Assembly (NCBI RefSeq): GCF_017876095.1
Contig: NZ_JAGINM010000002.1
Span: forward strand, 310,001-374,000
Direction of reading: 5' to 3'
Source: Azospirillum agricola
Lineage (GTDB): Bacteria > Pseudomonadota > Alphaproteobacteria > Azospirillales > Azospirillaceae
DNA: 64,000 bases
Shown: in pieces, positions 18,634-27,000 of the stretch
Numbering within the stretch: position 1 is the stretch's first letter
How the letters are laid out: every line of letters begins with the position of its first letter
Notes under the pieces: model-generated
Database searches by the model: none
What the model was told of the DNA's origin: nothing
What the model saw: the letters and a program-made list of their open reading frames with translations, nothing else
Position numbers and translations under genes: made by a program

Positions 18634-18648
18634 TGCAAATCATTCTCA
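18634..18648. promoter_or_regulatory. Candidate Fur box upstream of the cupredoxin-FTR1 pair
   Basis: Read on the minus strand, TGAGAATGATTTGCA matches 11 of 14 fixed positions of the 7-1-7 consensus TGATAAT-N-ATTATCA. It is 38 bases upstream of the cupredoxin start. Fur or an Irr/Mur-type paralogue could bind it. Confidence 0.5.
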
Positions 18649-18745
18649 CCCGAAGCATCCACGGTCAACGATAAAGCGCCCCGCGCGCCGCGCAGCCCCC
18701 CTGCGACGGAACAGCACAGCTTGCCGGCCACAGTTTGTCGATGGC

Positions 18746-19159
18746 TCAGGGCAGTTCCGACACGGATCCGTCGAACTGTTCCAGACCGTCGGCGATGTCG
18801 TAGTAATCGGCCTTGTCCGCGACATAGCCATGCCGCAGCGTCGCCAGCCCGGTCGGCTGGTCGAGGCTGCCCGCCGCGATCTCGAGGTGCGGGTTGCCGT
18901 CCTCCTTCCAGAACAGCGACGAACCGCAACGCCCGCAGAAGCCGCGCCGGGCGAAGTCCGACGAGCGGTACCAGGACAGCGTCGCGTCAGCGTCGAAGAC
19001 CACGGTGTCGTGCGGCACGGTGACGTAGGCGCCGACATGGCCGTGGAAGCGGCGGCATTGTCCGCAATGGCAGTTCACCACGCCCATCGGCCGCTCGGTC
19101 ATCAGAAACCGGACGCCGCCGCACAGGCAGCCGCCGGGCAACCCCTTCCGATCGCTCAT
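18746..19159 (-). CDS. GFA-family (CENP-V/Gfa) zinc protein, second copy
   Basis: The 137-residue protein has the GFA fold with zinc-binding Cys motifs: GGCLCGGVRF near the start, NCHCGQCRRFHG, then RRGFCGRCGSSLFW. The family was named after a glutathione-dependent formaldehyde-activating enzyme, but most members have no proven activity. It overlaps the preceding paralogue by four bases (ATGA) and is about half identical to it by eye, a tandem duplication. It ends a three-gene unit headed by the DUF1127 gene. Confidence 0.85.
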   Translation of the reverse strand: MSDRKGLPGGCLCGGVRFLMTERPMGVVNCHCGQCRRFHGHVGAYVTVPHDTVVFDADATLSWYRSSDFARRGFCGRCGSSLFWKEDGNPHLEIAAGSLDQPTGLATLRHGYVADKADYYDIADGLEQFDGSVSELP

Positions 19160-19593
19160 ACCGTGTCTCCCGTGCTGGTTCGCCGTTCCAACCCGTCCGC
19201 GCCGATCTCGTAATAGGGTCCCTTGCAATCGACCAGGATGTGCCGGTCGGCGCGCAGCACCGATTGGTCATCCAGGCTGCCGGCGGTCACCGTGATGCGC
19301 TCCGCGTCGCCCACCGCCTCCCAGAACAGCCCGGCGCCGCAGCGCGCGCAGAAGCCGCGCCGCGCCCGCTCCGAGGAGGCATACCACGCCAGGGTGCCGT
19401 CGGCGGTCAGGCGGAACCCGGCGCGCGCCACGCCGGTGTAGGCGCCGACGTGGCTGTGCTGGCGGCGGCACTGCCCGCAATGGCAGAAGGACACCGGCTC
19501 CACCGGGCCGTCGATCGCGTAGCGCACGCCGCCGCACAGACAGCCACCCGTCAACGCCCCCGTCGACGCCCGTATCGACGTCATGCCCCTCAC
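19156..19593 (-). CDS. GFA-family (CENP-V/Gfa) zinc protein, first copy
   Basis: The 145-residue protein repeats the layout of its neighbour: GGCLCGGVRYAIDG, FCHCGQCRRQHSHVGAY and RGFCARCGAGLFWE. The start may be the first ATG or the one three codons in (MTSIRASTGALTGG). It overlaps the DUF1127 gene upstream by four bases and the second GFA gene downstream by four, so all three are probably cotranscribed and coupled. Substrate unknown. Confidence 0.85.
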   Translation of the reverse strand: MRGMTSIRASTGALTGGCLCGGVRYAIDGPVEPVSFCHCGQCRRQHSHVGAYTGVARAGFRLTADGTLAWYASSERARRGFCARCGAGLFWEAVGDAERITVTAGSLDDQSVLRADRHILVDCKGPYYEIGADGLERRTSTGDTV

Positions 19594-19826
19594 CCCCGCC
19601 AGAAGGGCTTTTCGGCTTCCTGGCTGGCGTCGGCGCGCGACACGCCGATGTCCGCCAGCAGATGGTCCGGCAGCGATTCCAGCGCCAGCCGCTGGCGCCT
19701 CCGCTCGCTCCAGGTCGCCATGCGGTCGAACAGCGCGGCCAGCAGGCCGCCGGCACCGGCGAAAGCGGAACGCTCCGCCGCCGTGGTCCGGGTGCTGGAC
19801 AGGGTGGATTGGGTGATCCGGCTCAT
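19590..19826 (-). CDS. DUF1127-domain small protein
   Basis: The 78-residue protein ends in the DUF1127 signature, RRRQRLALESLPDHLLADIG followed by VSRAD. Small DUF1127 proteins are arginine-rich and, in Rhodobacter and Agrobacterium, bind RNA or affect phosphate and carbon metabolism. GGAG precedes the ATG. It is the first gene of a unit with two GFA proteins and is divergent from a GcvA-like regulator gene, a neighbourhood common for this domain. A palindromic operator in the shared spacer suggests that the regulator controls it. Confidence 0.85.
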   Translation of the reverse strand: MSRITQSTLSSTRTTAAERSAFAGAGGLLAALFDRMATWSERRRQRLALESLPDHLLADIGVSRADASQEAEKPFWRG

Positions 19827-20032
19827 GATCGGTCTCCTTGCCCGATAAGCGGGGCCCGATAAGCGGGGCCGTGCAGGGATGATGGGAAAGACACGCTTCG
19901 AGGGGCTGGATGCGGGGATCGGCGGAAGGCGCCTCGACCGCACCGCATCGGCTGTCATCCTGGGGCTGTCGTCGTGGGACTGAAGATGACCCAACGACGC
20001 CTTGCGGACAAACGACGCTTTCTCATAGAGTC

Positions 20033-20049
20033 GATTAGAGAAACTAATC
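20033..20049. promoter_or_regulatory. GcvA-type palindromic operator
   Basis: GATTAGAGAAACTAATC is a perfect six-base inverted repeat with a five-base centre containing CTAAT, the core recognised by GcvA in E. coli. It lies 23 bases before the LysR-type gene and in the divergent promoter region of the DUF1127 gene. Confidence 0.55.
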
Positions 20050-20071
20050 CGACCCCCTCCCCCGGATCCCG

Positions 20072-20962
20072 ATGTCCCGCCGCCTGCCCCCGCTGAACGC
20101 GCTTCGCGCCTTCGAAGCCGCCGCCCGTCACCTGTCCTTCACCAAGGCGGCCGACGAACTCCATGTCACCCAGGCGGCGGTCAGCCACCAGATCAAGGCG
20201 CTGGAGGAGTGGCTCGGATTACCCCTGTTTCGCCGAATGAACCGCGCGCTGGCGCTGACCGAGGCCGGGCAGAACTACCTGCCGCCGGTGCGGGAGGCGA
20301 TGGACACGCTGTCCCAGGCGACCGAGAAGCTGATCCGCACCGACAGCGCCGGCGCCCTGACCATCTCCACCATGCCGAGCTTCGCGTCGAAATGGCTGGT
20401 GCCGCGGCTGATGCGCTTCCAGAAGCGCTATCCCGACACCGACGTCCGCGTGCAGAGCACCATCCAGATGGTGGATTTCACCCGGCACGACGTCGATCTG
20501 GCGATCCGCTTCGGCACCGGCGTCTGGCCCGACCTGCGGGTCGAGCGGTTGCTGACCGAGGACATCTTTCCGGTCGGCCACCCGTCGCTGCTCAACGGCG
20601 AGCGCCCGCTGACCTGCCCGGAGGATCTCTGCAACCACACCCTGCTGCACGACGACTACAACATCTCCTGGGCGGTCTGGTGCCGGGCGGCCGGGATCGA
20701 GGGGGTGGACGTCGACCGCGGGCTGCGCTTCGACGATTCGTCCTTCACGCTGCAAGCGGCGATCAACGGCCACGGCATCGCGCTGGCGCGCGGCGTCCTG
20801 GTGTCCGACGACATCGCCAGCGGCCGGCTGGTGCGGCTGTTCAACGTCGGGCTGCCCGGCAGCCTGGCCTACTACGTCGTCGCCCCGCCGCATTACTTCA
20901 ACCGGCCCAAGGTGAAGGCCTTCCGCGACTGGCTGTTCGAGGAGGCCGCCAACACGCCGTGA
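20072..20962 (+). CDS. LysR-family transcriptional regulator, GcvA-like
   Basis: The 296-residue protein opens with PLNALRAFEAAARHLSFTKA and the helix-turn-helix ADELHVTQAAVSHQIKALEE, diagnostic of the GcvA/AmpR branch. The effector domain follows (ALTISTMPSFASKWLVPRLM, then DVDLAIRFGTGVWPDLRVER). GcvA-branch members control nearby divergent genes and commonly answer to small amino-acid or cell-wall ligands. Here the divergent unit encodes DUF1127 and GFA proteins. The effector is unknown. Confidence 0.9.
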   Translation: MSRRLPPLNALRAFEAAARHLSFTKAADELHVTQAAVSHQIKALEEWLGLPLFRRMNRALALTEAGQNYLPPVREAMDTLSQATEKLIRTDSAGALTISTMPSFASKWLVPRLMRFQKRYPDTDVRVQSTIQMVDFTRHDVDLAIRFGTGVWPDLRVERLLTEDIFPVGHPSLLNGERPLTCPEDLCNHTLLHDDYNISWAVWCRAAGIEGVDVDRGLRFDDSSFTLQAAINGHGIALARGVLVSDDIASGRLVRLFNVGLPGSLAYYVVAPPHYFNRPKVKAFRDWLFEEAANTP

Positions 20963-21044
20963 GCGCGCGGGGGCCTCAAGCGATAGCCCTGAACCCCCGC
21001 CACCCGCTTGCGGGCGCCCCGCACCGCTCCTATAGTCCGCGCCC

Positions 21045-22007
21045 ATGAGCGCCCCCCACCCCCAAGACGAGATCTTCCCGCACCGCCACCTTCTCGGCAT
21101 CGAGGGGTTGCGGGCCGGCGAGATCACCCGGATCCTCGACCTCGCCGACGGCTATGTCGAGCAGAACCGCCGCCCCGTGAAGAAGTCCGCCCTGCTGGAC
21201 GGCCGCACGCTGGTGAACCTGTTCTTCGAGAACTCCACCCGCACCCGCACGAGCTTCGAGCTGGCCGGCAAGCGGCTGGGCGCCGACGTCATCAACATGT
21301 CGTCGGACGGCAGCTCGGTGAAGAAGGGCGAGACGCTGATCGACACGGCGATGACGCTCAACGCCATGCATCTCGACGCGCTGGTCGTGCGCCACGCCGA
21401 TTCGGGCGCCGTCAAGCTGCTGGCCGACAAGGTCAACTGCTCGGTCATCAACGCCGGCGACGGGCACCACGAGCACCCGACCCAGGCGCTGCTCGACGCG
21501 CTGGCGATCCGCCGCCGCGTCGGCCGGCTGGAGGGGCTGGTGGTGGCGATCTGCGGCGACATCCTGCACAGCCGGGTGGCGCGCTCCAACATCCATCTGC
21601 TGAACGCCATGGGCGCCCGCGTGCGCTGCGTGGCACCGCCGACCCTGCTGCCCTCGCAGATCGACCGGCTCGGCGTCGAGGTCCATCATCAGATGAAGAC
21701 CGGCCTGAAGGACGCCGACGTCGTGATGATGCTGCGGCTCCAGACCGAGCGGATGAGCGGCCAGTACATCCCGTCGACCCGCGAATACTTCTACTTCTAC
21801 GGCCTCGACTACGAGAAGCTGGAGGTCGCCAAGCCCGACGCGGTCATCATGCACCCCGGCCCGATGAACCGCGGCGTCGAGATCGACTCGGAGGTCGCCG
21901 ACGACCTCAAGCGCTCGATGATCCTCGACCAGGTCGAGCTGGGCGTCGCCGTGCGCATGGCCGTCCTCGACCTCCTGACCCGCGAACGCCGGAAGGCCGA
22001 CCAATGA
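21045..22007 (+). CDS. pyrB: Aspartate carbamoyltransferase catalytic subunit
   Basis: PyrB joins carbamoyl phosphate and aspartate in the first committed step of pyrimidine synthesis. The 320-residue protein has the carbamoyl-phosphate loop [20 protein letters not shown], the mobile-loop lysine in [28 protein letters not shown] and [13 protein letters not shown]. It overlaps the pyrC-like gene by four bases. That arrangement, with a degenerate dihydroorotase partner, resembles Pseudomonas, where PyrB needs the inactive PyrC' for assembly. Confidence 0.96.
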   Translation: MSAPHPQDEIFPHRHLLGIEGLRAGEITRILDLADGYVEQNRRPVKKSALLDGRTLVNLFFENSTRTRTSFELAGKRLGADVINMSSDGSSVKKGETLIDTAMTLNAMHLDALVVRHADSGAVKLLADKVNCSVINAGDGHHEHPTQALLDALAIRRRVGRLEGLVVAICGDILHSRVARSNIHLLNAMGARVRCVAPPTLLPSQIDRLGVEVHHQMKTGLKDADVVMMLRLQTERMSGQYIPSTREYFYFYGLDYEKLEVAKPDAVIMHPGPMNRGVEIDSEVADDLKRSMILDQVELGVAVRMAVLDLLTRERRKADQ

Positions 22008-23296
22008 ACAGCCGCGTCGCCTACCTGAACGCCCGCCTGCTCGATCCCGCGACCGGGCTGGACCAGCGCGCCGACCTGCTGACCGACGGCGGCAAGATCG
22101 CCGATTTCGGCCCCGACCTGTTCCGCGACGGCGTGCCCGCCGACGCCGAGGCGGTGAATCTGGACGGCCTCTGCCTCGCCCCCGGCCTCGTCGACATGCG
22201 CGTGCTGATCGGCGAGCCGGGCGAGGAGGAGAAGGACACGATCAAGAGCGCGTCGCGCGCCGCCGCCGCCGGCGGCATCACCGCGATGGCACTGCTGCCC
22301 AACACCACGCCGGTCCTCGACGAGGTCGCCGGGCTGGAATTCGTCGCCCGCCGCGCCCGCGAGGCCAAGCTGGTCAAGGTCTTCGCCTACGGCTCCGCCA
22401 CGCGCGGGACCGAGGGCAAGGAGATCACCGAGATGGGCCTGCTGGCCCAGGCCGGCGCCGTCGCCTTCACCGACGGCACCAAGGCGATCGGCAGCGCCAA
22501 GACGATGCGCCGGGCGCTGAGCTACGCCAGGACCTTCGACAAGCTGATCGTGCAGCACCCGGAGGAGCCGTCGCTGTCCTCGGGCGGCATGATGAACTCC
22601 GGCGAGATCGCCACCCGCCTCGGCCTCGTCGGCATCCCGCGCGAGGCCGAGATCATCATGATCGAGCGCGACCTGCGGCTGGTCGAACTGACCGGCGGCC
22701 GGCTGCACTTCGCCCACGTCACCACGTCGGAGTCGGTGGAGCTGATCCGCCGGGCCAAGGCGCGCGGCCTGCGCGTGACCTGCGACACCGCCCCGCACTA
22801 TTTCGCCCTGACCGAGGTCGATGTCGGCGACTACCGCACCTACGCCAAGGTCTCGCCGCCGCTGCGCGGCGAGATGGACCGCCGCGCGGTGGTCGAGGGG
22901 CTGGCCGACGGCACCATCGACGCCATCGCGTCCGACCATGTCCCGCAGGACCAGGACCAGAAGCGCCTGCCCTTCGCCCAGGCCGCCTTCGGCGTGATCG
23001 GGCTGGAGACGCTGCTGCCGCTGACGCTGGAACTGGTCCACAAGGGCAGGCTGCCGCTGCTGAAGGCGCTGGCCTGCGTCACCGCCAACCCGGCGGCGAT
23101 CCTCGACCTGGCCCTCGGCCGCATCGCCAGGGGGGCCGCCGCCGACCTCGTGGTCTTCGATCTCGACAGCCCCTGGCAGATCGACGTCTCGCGCTTCAAG
23201 TCGAAGTCGAAGAACTCGCCCTTCGAGAACCGCCCGGTCCAGGGCCGTCCGCTGCGCACCATCGTCGACGGCCGCACCGTCTGGACGGAGGGCTGA
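22004..23296 (+). CDS. Dihydroorotase-like protein, probably inactive (PyrC'/PyrX type)
   Basis: The 430-residue amidohydrolase-fold protein aligns with dihydroorotases over its whole length. Landmarks are [39 protein letters not shown] and [20 protein letters not shown], plus IASDHVPQD late in the chain. In active enzymes the first motif is DxHxH, where both His bind zinc. Here they are R66 and L68, so the binuclear metal site cannot form normally. Such proteins act as structural partners of aspartate carbamoyltransferase. Translation is coupled to pyrB by an ATGA overlap. A functional dihydroorotase should be encoded elsewhere. Confidence 0.88.
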   Translation: MNSRVAYLNARLLDPATGLDQRADLLTDGGKIADFGPDLFRDGVPADAEAVNLDGLCLAPGLVDMRVLIGEPGEEEKDTIKSASRAAAAGGITAMALLPNTTPVLDEVAGLEFVARRAREAKLVKVFAYGSATRGTEGKEITEMGLLAQAGAVAFTDGTKAIGSAKTMRRALSYARTFDKLIVQHPEEPSLSSGGMMNSGEIATRLGLVGIPREAEIIMIERDLRLVELTGGRLHFAHVTTSESVELIRRAKARGLRVTCDTAPHYFALTEVDVGDYRTYAKVSPPLRGEMDRRAVVEGLADGTIDAIASDHVPQDQDQKRLPFAQAAFGVIGLETLLPLTLELVHKGRLPLLKALACVTANPAAILDLALGRIARGAAADLVVFDLDSPWQIDVSRFKSKSKNSPFENRPVQGRPLRTIVDGRTVWTEG

Positions 23297-23300
23297 GCCG

Positions 23301-23918
23301 GTGGTCATGCTGGCCGTCTGCGCCCTGCTGGGCTATCTGCTGGGCTCGATCCCGTTCGGCCTCGTGCTGACCCGCATGGCCGGTCTGGGCGACATCCGCC
23401 AGATCGGTTCCGGCAACATCGGGGCGACCAACGTGCTCCGCACCGGCAACAAGCCGCTGGCGCTCGCCACGCTGCTGCTCGACAGCGGCAAGGGCGCCAT
23501 CGCGGCGCTGCTCGCCTTCCTGTGGGCCGGCCCGGCCTTTCTCGGGCTGGAGGCGGCGGTGCTGGCCGCCGGCGGGGCCATGCTGGGCCACAGCTTTCCG
23601 GTCTGGCTCGGCTTCAAGGGCGGCAAGGGGGTCGCAACGGCGCTTGGCGTGCTGCTGGCGGTGTGCTGGCCGGCCGGGCTGCTGGCCTGCCTGACCTGGC
23701 TGGTCATGGCGGCGGTCTTCCGCATCTCGTCGCTGTCGGCGCTGACCGCGCTGGCTCTCAGCCCGCTGACCGGCTGGTATTTCGGCGGCCCGCTGGTCGC
23801 CGGCCTGTGCCTGTTCATCGCCGTCCTGGTCTTCATCCGCCACGAAGCCAACATCCGCCGCCTGCTGAAGGGCGAGGAACCGAGGATCGGCGCCGGAAAG
23901 AAGAAGGCGGTCCCCTGA
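23301..23918 (+). CDS. plsY: Acyl-phosphate:glycerol-3-phosphate acyltransferase
   Basis: PlsY makes lysophosphatidic acid, the first step of phospholipid synthesis, in the inner membrane. The 205-residue protein has five or six membrane segments and the three family loops: LGSIPFGLVLTRMAGLGDIR with GSGNIGATNVLRTGN, DSGKGAIAALLA, and HSFPVWLGFKGGKGVATALG. The frame opens at GTG 23301. An ATG two codons later is possible. It follows the pyrC-like gene by four bases and is likely in the same operon. Confidence 0.94.
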   Translation: MVMLAVCALLGYLLGSIPFGLVLTRMAGLGDIRQIGSGNIGATNVLRTGNKPLALATLLLDSGKGAIAALLAFLWAGPAFLGLEAAVLAAGGAMLGHSFPVWLGFKGGKGVATALGVLLAVCWPAGLLACLTWLVMAAVFRISSLSALTALALSPLTGWYFGGPLVAGLCLFIAVLVFIRHEANIRRLLKGEEPRIGAGKKKAVP

Positions 23919-24051
23919 AACGCCCCCTCTTTGAAGGTGGACGCGGATCAAACGACCGTATCCGTCCTTGAGGAATATTTGCCGCCTCCCCGCGTCCATG
24001 ATGAAGCGGCGCCGCCAACCGGCGCGCTTCGTTTATGGGGAGGATCGAACG

Positions 24052-24447
24052 ATGACATCCGCAACCCGCATCACCGCGCTCGCCTTCGGCCTGGGCATCG
24101 CCCTGTTCGGCGCGCCCGTCCTTGCGCAGGGAAAAGAGCCGGCGATGACCGGCAAGACGGCCATGGGGCCGGTGCTGACCGACGCGAAGGGCATGACGCT
24201 CTACGTGTTCGACAAGGACACCGCCGGAAAGTCGACCTGCAACGGCCCGTGTGCCGCGAACTGGCCGCCGCTGATGGCCGATTCCTCCGCCAAACCGATG
24301 GGCAAATACACCGTCGTCACCCGCGACGACGGCTCCAGGCAGTGGGCCTACAACGGCAAACCCCTCTACACATGGGCCAAGGACGCCAAGGCCGGCGACA
24401 CCACGGGGGACGGCGTGAACAGCGTCTGGCACGTCGCGAAGCCATGA
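24052..24447 (+). CDS. Exported COG4315-type (lipoprotein_15 repeat) protein
   Basis: The 131-residue protein has a signal peptide (MTSATRITALAFGLGIALFG to VLAQG) and two copies of the secreted repeat. The first carries LTDAKGMTLYVFDKDTAGKS with TCNGPCAANWPPL, the second WAYNGKPLYTWAKDAKAGDT. The Cys pair probably forms a disulfide. Proteins of this family are periplasmic and of unknown function. GGGGAGG lies before the ATG. Confidence 0.85.
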   Translation: MTSATRITALAFGLGIALFGAPVLAQGKEPAMTGKTAMGPVLTDAKGMTLYVFDKDTAGKSTCNGPCAANWPPLMADSSAKPMGKYTVVTRDDGSRQWAYNGKPLYTWAKDAKAGDTTGDGVNSVWHVAKP

Positions 24448-24644
24448 CAGGACCGGCGCGCCGAGCGGCTTCCGAAACGGACCGGCCGGCGCGCAACCCG
24501 GCGGGAGCGGGCGTCACGGCAGCCCCCCTCCCGCCGCTTCTCCAGCGGTTTGCGTTTTTTCGTCGGATAGGGCTTGGCAGGCGGGAAATCTTTCGCTATA
24601 CACCCGCCCACGCCAACAACGGCAGCCCGAACAAGGGCTTCCGA

Positions 24645-24720
24645 TCCCGGTTAGCTCAGTTGGTAGAGCAGCGGACTGTTAATCCGCTTGTCGCTGGTTC
24701 GAGTCCAGCACCGGGAGCCA
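24645..24720 (+). tRNA. tRNA-Asn (GTT anticodon)
   Basis: The 76-base cloverleaf begins TCCCGGTTAGCTCAG and ends ACCGGGA-G-CCA, with the CCA encoded. The D arm has TTGGTAGAGCA, the anticodon loop is CTGTTAA with GTT at positions 34-36, and the T arm is CTGGTTCGAGTCCAG. The acceptor stem pairs perfectly. No integrase or attachment-site duplication is visible next to it. Confidence 0.97.
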
Positions 24721-24726
24721 GATTGG

Positions 24727-24763
24727 AAAAGGGCCGGACGCCAGCAGCGTCCGGCCCTTTTTC
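24727..24763 (+). terminator. Intrinsic terminator after tRNA-Asn
   Basis: AAAAGGGCCGGACG pairs with CGTCCGGCCCTTTTT across a short loop, six bases after the tRNA end. Confidence 0.85.
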
Positions 24764-24951
24764 TTTCCCGGCGCCCCGCGTGGAAATCGGCCGTTCGGCC
24801 AACCGTCTCCGTTCTAGCGACATCGTATAAGCCCAAATGGTGGGGCTGATGCACCGGAAGCGAACTGCCACCGGAGGGCCGGCAGGTTTAAACTTTGCAA
24901 CAATTCCGAACCGAGCCCGTCGGTTGGGTGCTCCGCCGAAGGAGGACCGCC

Positions 24952-25179
24952 ATGCTTCTGCCACTGCGAGGATCCCACCCGCTCGACCCACCCGCCAGGC
25001 CTCTGGGGGAAGACGCGCCGATGCGATTGCGCGATTGCACCGGCGCTGCCTTCCTGTTCGCCGTCGCCATGGTGACCGCGCTGCTGCTGCTCGGGCTGGA
25101 CTGGGACATGATGTTGGACGGCGACCGCTCCCTGCCGGAAGCCACCCGCACGCTGATCATGGCGCCCCTGCCCCGCTGA
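24952..25179 (+). CDS. Small single-span membrane protein
   Basis: The 75-residue protein begins MLLPLRGSHPLDPPARPLGE and has one strong hydrophobic segment, AAFLFAVAMVTALLLLGLDW, at about residues 31-50. The start at 24952 has an excellent site, AAGGAGG, six bases upstream. A shorter start at 25021 would keep only the membrane part. It resembles no family I know. It stands alone after the tRNA terminator. Confidence 0.55.
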   Translation: MLLPLRGSHPLDPPARPLGEDAPMRLRDCTGAAFLFAVAMVTALLLLGLDWDMMLDGDRSLPEATRTLIMAPLPR

Positions 25180-25226
25180 TCGTCCGGTCGCCCCCGCCAC
25201 GCGCGTTCAGCGGCCCGTGACATCGC

Positions 25227-25460
25227 TCAACCGACGAGATCGTCGTAGATGGTCGCGTCGGGATCGCCCTCGACGGCCTGCGACGCCACCCGTTTCCATT
25301 CCCCGCACCAGTCGGTGGACAGGGTGATGGGGAAAGTGCCATCGGGGCTGCGCGGGGTCACCACCGGCGGGTAGCGCCGGCAGGTTCCCTTCGGCCCGCG
25401 CTGGCGCAGGCCCTGCCCCTCCCAGAAGCGGCAGGTGTAGCAGGTGTCCGTTCGCTTCAT
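25227..25460 (-). CDS. Small Cys-rich hypothetical protein
   Basis: The 77-residue protein starts MKRTDTCYTCRFWEGQGLRQ and has GTCRRYPPVVTP and TDWCGEWKRV. The four cysteines (CxxC, then single Cys, then Cys before GEW) look like a small metal-binding or zinc-ribbon module. Similar short proteins occur widely in alphaproteobacteria and phages without known function. It faces the convergent small membrane-protein gene. Confidence 0.65.
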   Translation of the reverse strand: MKRTDTCYTCRFWEGQGLRQRGPKGTCRRYPPVVTPRSPDGTFPITLSTDWCGEWKRVASQAVEGDPDATIYDDLVG

Positions 25461-25520
25461 CGCCGACCATTCCTCTCTCGTTCATCGCGGCCGCGAAGGA
25501 AGGGAACGGATCGGAGTCCC

Positions 25521-25697
25521 TCACTCGTGGCGTGGCTTGCCGGGCCGCAGGGCGTCGGAACATTGGGCGTAATACGCCTTGATGTCCGCGTCCAGAACCC
25601 TGCGCCGCTCCCCCTCCTTCGACTCGTCGGGCGCGTCGCTCAGACGCTGGAATTCCTCCACGGCGCGCTCGAGGTCCTGCTCGCTGCTGATGGGCAT
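25521..25697 (-). CDS. Small helical hypothetical protein
   Basis: The 58-residue protein (MPISSEQDLERAVEEFQRLS, then a helix through DADIKAYYAQCSDALRPGKP) is highly charged and predicted to be all helix, so it could be a small dimer or an antitoxin-like partner. The start at 25697 has GGGAGA upstream. No toxin-like neighbour is present. Function unknown. Confidence 0.5.
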   Translation of the reverse strand: MPISSEQDLERAVEEFQRLSDAPDESKEGERRRVLDADIKAYYAQCSDALRPGKPRHE

Positions 25698-25862
25698 CAC
25701 ATGGGTCTCCCGTATGGCTGATGCGTCTCCACGACAACACCGGCCGGCGCGGCATGTTTCACGCCGATGGCGACGGTCACGCCTTGATGCGCCGCGACTC
25801 GCACGCAATGTCATGAGGGGCGGCTCCGGGGGCGGATCCGCGTTTGCGGGAGGGCGGCAAGC

Positions 25863-26936
25863 ATGCGGGTCGTCGTCACAGCCACCGTCATCGGAACGAA
25901 TCTCATCGGAGCCCTGGCCATCGCAGCCAGGACCATCGCAGCCACCTTGGCGGCGCGCGGCGCCGGCCTCTTCCTCCTTCTCCTGGTCCTGTTCCCCTCG
26001 GCGCCCCTTCGCGCCGCCGAGGGGCTGGACGCCGACCGGCTGATGCGCGCCGTGGTCGGCGTCTCGGCGGTGGTCCCGCCGGACGCGCAAAGCTCCCAGA
26101 CGCTGGGTTCGACCCGCGAGGGCAGCGGCATCGTCATCGACGGATCGGGCCTGATCCTGACCATCGGCTACACCGTCATGGAAGCCTCGGAAATCCAGGT
26201 GACCACGCTGGAGGGCAAGGGCTATCCGGCGACCCTGGTCGCCTACGATCCGGTCAGCGGCTTCGGCCTGCTGCGCGCCGGGATGGGCTTCGAGTCGCCG
26301 TGGCTGCGGCTGGGCAGCGTGGCGGCGGTGGAGGAAGGCGACGCGCTGCTGGCGCTCAGCGGCGGCCGCAACCGGTCGGCGACGGCAGTGAAGCTGGTCG
26401 GCAAGCGCGAGTTCGCCGGCTATTGGGAGTATCTGCTGGACGAGGCCCTGTTCACCTTCCCGCCGATCCGCGCCTTCAACGGGGCGGCGCTGGTCGACCG
26501 CAACGGCACGCTGGTGGGCGTCGGCTCGCTGCTGGTGGCGCAGGCGATGGAGGGGCGCGGGCTGCCGGGCAACATGTTCGTGCCGATCTCGGCCCTGGAG
26601 CCGATCCTCTCCGACCTGCTGGCCTACGGCAAGCGGCAGGAGCCGGCGCGCCCCTGGCTGGGCGTGACCCTGCGCGAGGAGCAGGGCCGGCTGCTGGTCG
26701 AGAAGGTGTCGCCGCGCGGCCCCGCCGAATCGGCCGGGGTGCGGCCGGGCGACCAGATCGTCGGGGTCGGCGGACAGCGCTTCAGCGGGCTGGCCGATTT
26801 CTACCGCAAGCTCTGGGGGCTGGGACCGGCCGGCGTGGTGGTGCCGCTGGAGGTGCTGCGCGGGGCGCGGCTGGAGCCGGTCACCGTGCCGTCGGCCGAC
26901 CGCGTGCGCTTCCTGCGGCTGAATCCGACCTTGTAG
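25863..26936 (+). CDS. HtrA/DegP-like periplasmic pseudoprotease with PDZ domain
   Basis: The 357-residue protein has an N-terminal membrane/signal segment (GLFLLLLVLFPSAPLRAAEG, about 35-54), a trypsin-like domain (about 60-255) and a PDZ domain (about 264-335, WLGVTLREEQGRLLVEKVSP). The catalytic residues of active HtrA proteases are all missing: the His motif NHVV is GYTVM (T104), the Asp region reads DPVSGFGLL, and GNSGGPL reads AFNGAALV without the nucleophilic Ser. The fold and spacing are otherwise intact, so a chaperone or peptide-sensing role is likely. A Nudix gene follows 64 bases later. Confidence 0.82.
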   Translation: MRVVVTATVIGTNLIGALAIAARTIAATLAARGAGLFLLLLVLFPSAPLRAAEGLDADRLMRAVVGVSAVVPPDAQSSQTLGSTREGSGIVIDGSGLILTIGYTVMEASEIQVTTLEGKGYPATLVAYDPVSGFGLLRAGMGFESPWLRLGSVAAVEEGDALLALSGGRNRSATAVKLVGKREFAGYWEYLLDEALFTFPPIRAFNGAALVDRNGTLVGVGSLLVAQAMEGRGLPGNMFVPISALEPILSDLLAYGKRQEPARPWLGVTLREEQGRLLVEKVSPRGPAESAGVRPGDQIVGVGGQRFSGLADFYRKLWGLGPAGVVVPLEVLRGARLEPVTVPSADRVRFLRLNPTL

Positions 26937-27000
26937 CGGGGAAAGGATGCGGTAAACCCTGGAAGGACCCTTTTCATTCCGCTTCCGGGGCAGACTCGCC

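Noticed and set aside
24645..25179. Integration site of a genomic island at tRNA-Asn
   Set aside because: No integrase gene and no repeated tRNA 3' end were found nearby.
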